Shown here one piece after another: positions 63,431-64,000 of a stretch of 64,000 nt of DNA. The position numbers and the translations under genes are program-made. Origin of the DNA: CANDYO01 sp964627795 (GTDB lineage: Bacteria > Pseudomonadota > Alphaproteobacteria > Rickettsiales > CANDYO01); contig CAZVLF010000004.1 in assembly GCA_964627795.1 (NCBI GenBank), positions 1-64,000 on the forward strand, read 5' to 3'. How positions within the stretch are numbered: position 1 is the stretch's first letter; every line of letters begins with the position of its first letter. The notes beneath the pieces are model-generated. The model was not told the DNA's origin and did no database searches. It saw only the letters and a program-made list of their open reading frames with translations.

Positions 63431-64000
63431 TTAGCTTGAAAATTGTTTTTTGGCTGAATCTAGCCATGTTTTATATTCTTCTTTTGTAACTGCTTTAAGA
63501 GAAATTGGCATAAATCCATGCCCAATTCCGCATAACTCAGAACATTGGCCATAATATTGGCCTGGTTTTGTGATTCTAACCCATGTTTCATTTATTCTTC
63601 CTGGAACAGCATCAATTTTAAGACCTAAAGCTGGCACTGCAAAACTATGAATAACATCTCCTGCGGTTACTAAAATTCTAATGTCGGTGTCTACTGGCAA
63701 TACTAAAGAATTATCAGTATCCAGTAAGCGGTGCTGATTTGGTTTTAATTGATTATCTGGTATCATATAGCTATCAAAAGCTATTTTATCATCTGGATAT
63801 TCATATTGCCAGAACCATTGTCTGCCAACTACTTTAACCGTCATATCCATTTTACCTATGGTATCTACAAAATATAAAAGGCGAAATGAAGGTATAGCAA
63901 TTATTATTAAAATTATGAAAGGAACCAAAGTCCATAAGATTTCAATTGCCACGTTATGAGTGAATTTTTTCGGTACAGGGTTATTTTTATGATGAAATCT
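63431..64000 (-). CDS. ctaC: Cytochrome c oxidase subunit II, cut by window edge
   Basis: Electron-entry subunit with the binuclear Cu-A centre. The visible 189 residues begin RFHHKNNPVPKKFTHN at the window edge; the frame stays open there, so the N-terminus (signal and first membrane helix) lies beyond it. The second membrane helix (IEILWTLVPFIILIIIAIPS), the aromatic QWFWQYEYPD, and the Cu-A ligands VIHSFAVPALG and QCSELCGIGHGFM are all present. Confidence 0.96.
   Translation of the reverse strand, partial: RFHHKNNPVPKKFTHNVAIEILWTLVPFIILIIIAIPSFRLLYFVDTIGKMDMTVKVVGRQWFWQYEYPDDKIAFDSYMIPDNQLKPNQHRLLDTDNSLVLPVDTDIRILVTAGDVIHSFAVPALGLKIDAVPGRINETWVRITKPGQYYGQCSELCGIGHGFMPISLKAVTKEEYKTWLDSAKKQFSS

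Overview
The window is a 64-kb, very AT-rich piece of a Rickettsiales-like alphaproteobacterial chromosome. The assignment rests on gene content and order: a Tlc-type ATP/ADP translocase (taken to mean life inside a host cell), a DUF2610 protein, CarD, an alphaproteobacterial DksA, a lone GTA-type terminase, split-off tRNAs, and a replication-origin neighbourhood (DUF299 regulator / AT-rich gap with DnaA boxes / hemE-hemH-hemJ-rho) of the kind known from Caulobacter and Rickettsia. The family within Rickettsiales cannot be fixed from this window. 

Layout. 0-7.3 kb: rpe, DUF2610, a 946-aa ABC protein, a Zur-like regulator, an unknown protein with a nuclear-localisation-like basic patch, argR and an MscS channel, mostly leftward. 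7.4-10.1 kb: rpmH-rnpA-gap-pgk. 10.1-16.1 kb: GTA terminase (opposite strand), dksA, an acidic unknown, icd, a metallo-hydrolase with znuC, tRNA-Arg. 16.1-24.8 kb: a structured gap, a membrane-anchored methyltransferase, carD, tlc, mreD-mrdA, tsaC, lepA. 24.9-35.5 kb is accessory: a decayed multidomain glycosyltransferase locus, an orphan sulfate-binding protein, a kinase-like putative effector, a FadN-like beta-oxidation enzyme with a membrane protein, and a nitronate monooxygenase. 35.5-52.9 kb is core: parB-parA-rsmG-mnmG (with a parS-like site inside rsmG), uvrB, tmk, tRNA-Ala, bamD-dnaQ-coaE-DUF299, the putative oriC, hemE-hemH-hemJ, rho-mdh-sucC-sucD. Transcription points away from the putative origin on both sides (43-45.6 kb leftward, 45.9-52.9 kb rightward). 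52.9-61.6 kb is a second accessory stretch dotted with tRNA-Thr, tRNA-Val and tRNA-Ile: a VWA protein, a broken GT32-like transferase, a P-loop kinase-like protein, two small coiled-coil proteins, a low-complexity lipoprotein and two disrupted putative effector genes. The right edge is ctaD and a cut ctaC. 

How it fits together. The metabolic genes describe a TCA-cycle and respiration organism (icd, mdh, sucCD, cytochrome oxidase, haem synthesis) with a short triose-phosphate segment (gap, pgk, rpe). GAPDH lacks the usual NAD-selecting Asp, and a PPDK-type regulator is present, so the segment may run towards biosynthesis. ATP and other metabolites probably come partly from the host (Tlc). 

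All clear gene disruptions (frameshifts, in-frame stops) fall in the two accessory stretches, while every recognised core gene is intact. This points to real gene decay of surface-sugar and host-interaction genes, although homopolymer sequencing errors cannot be excluded for some of them.
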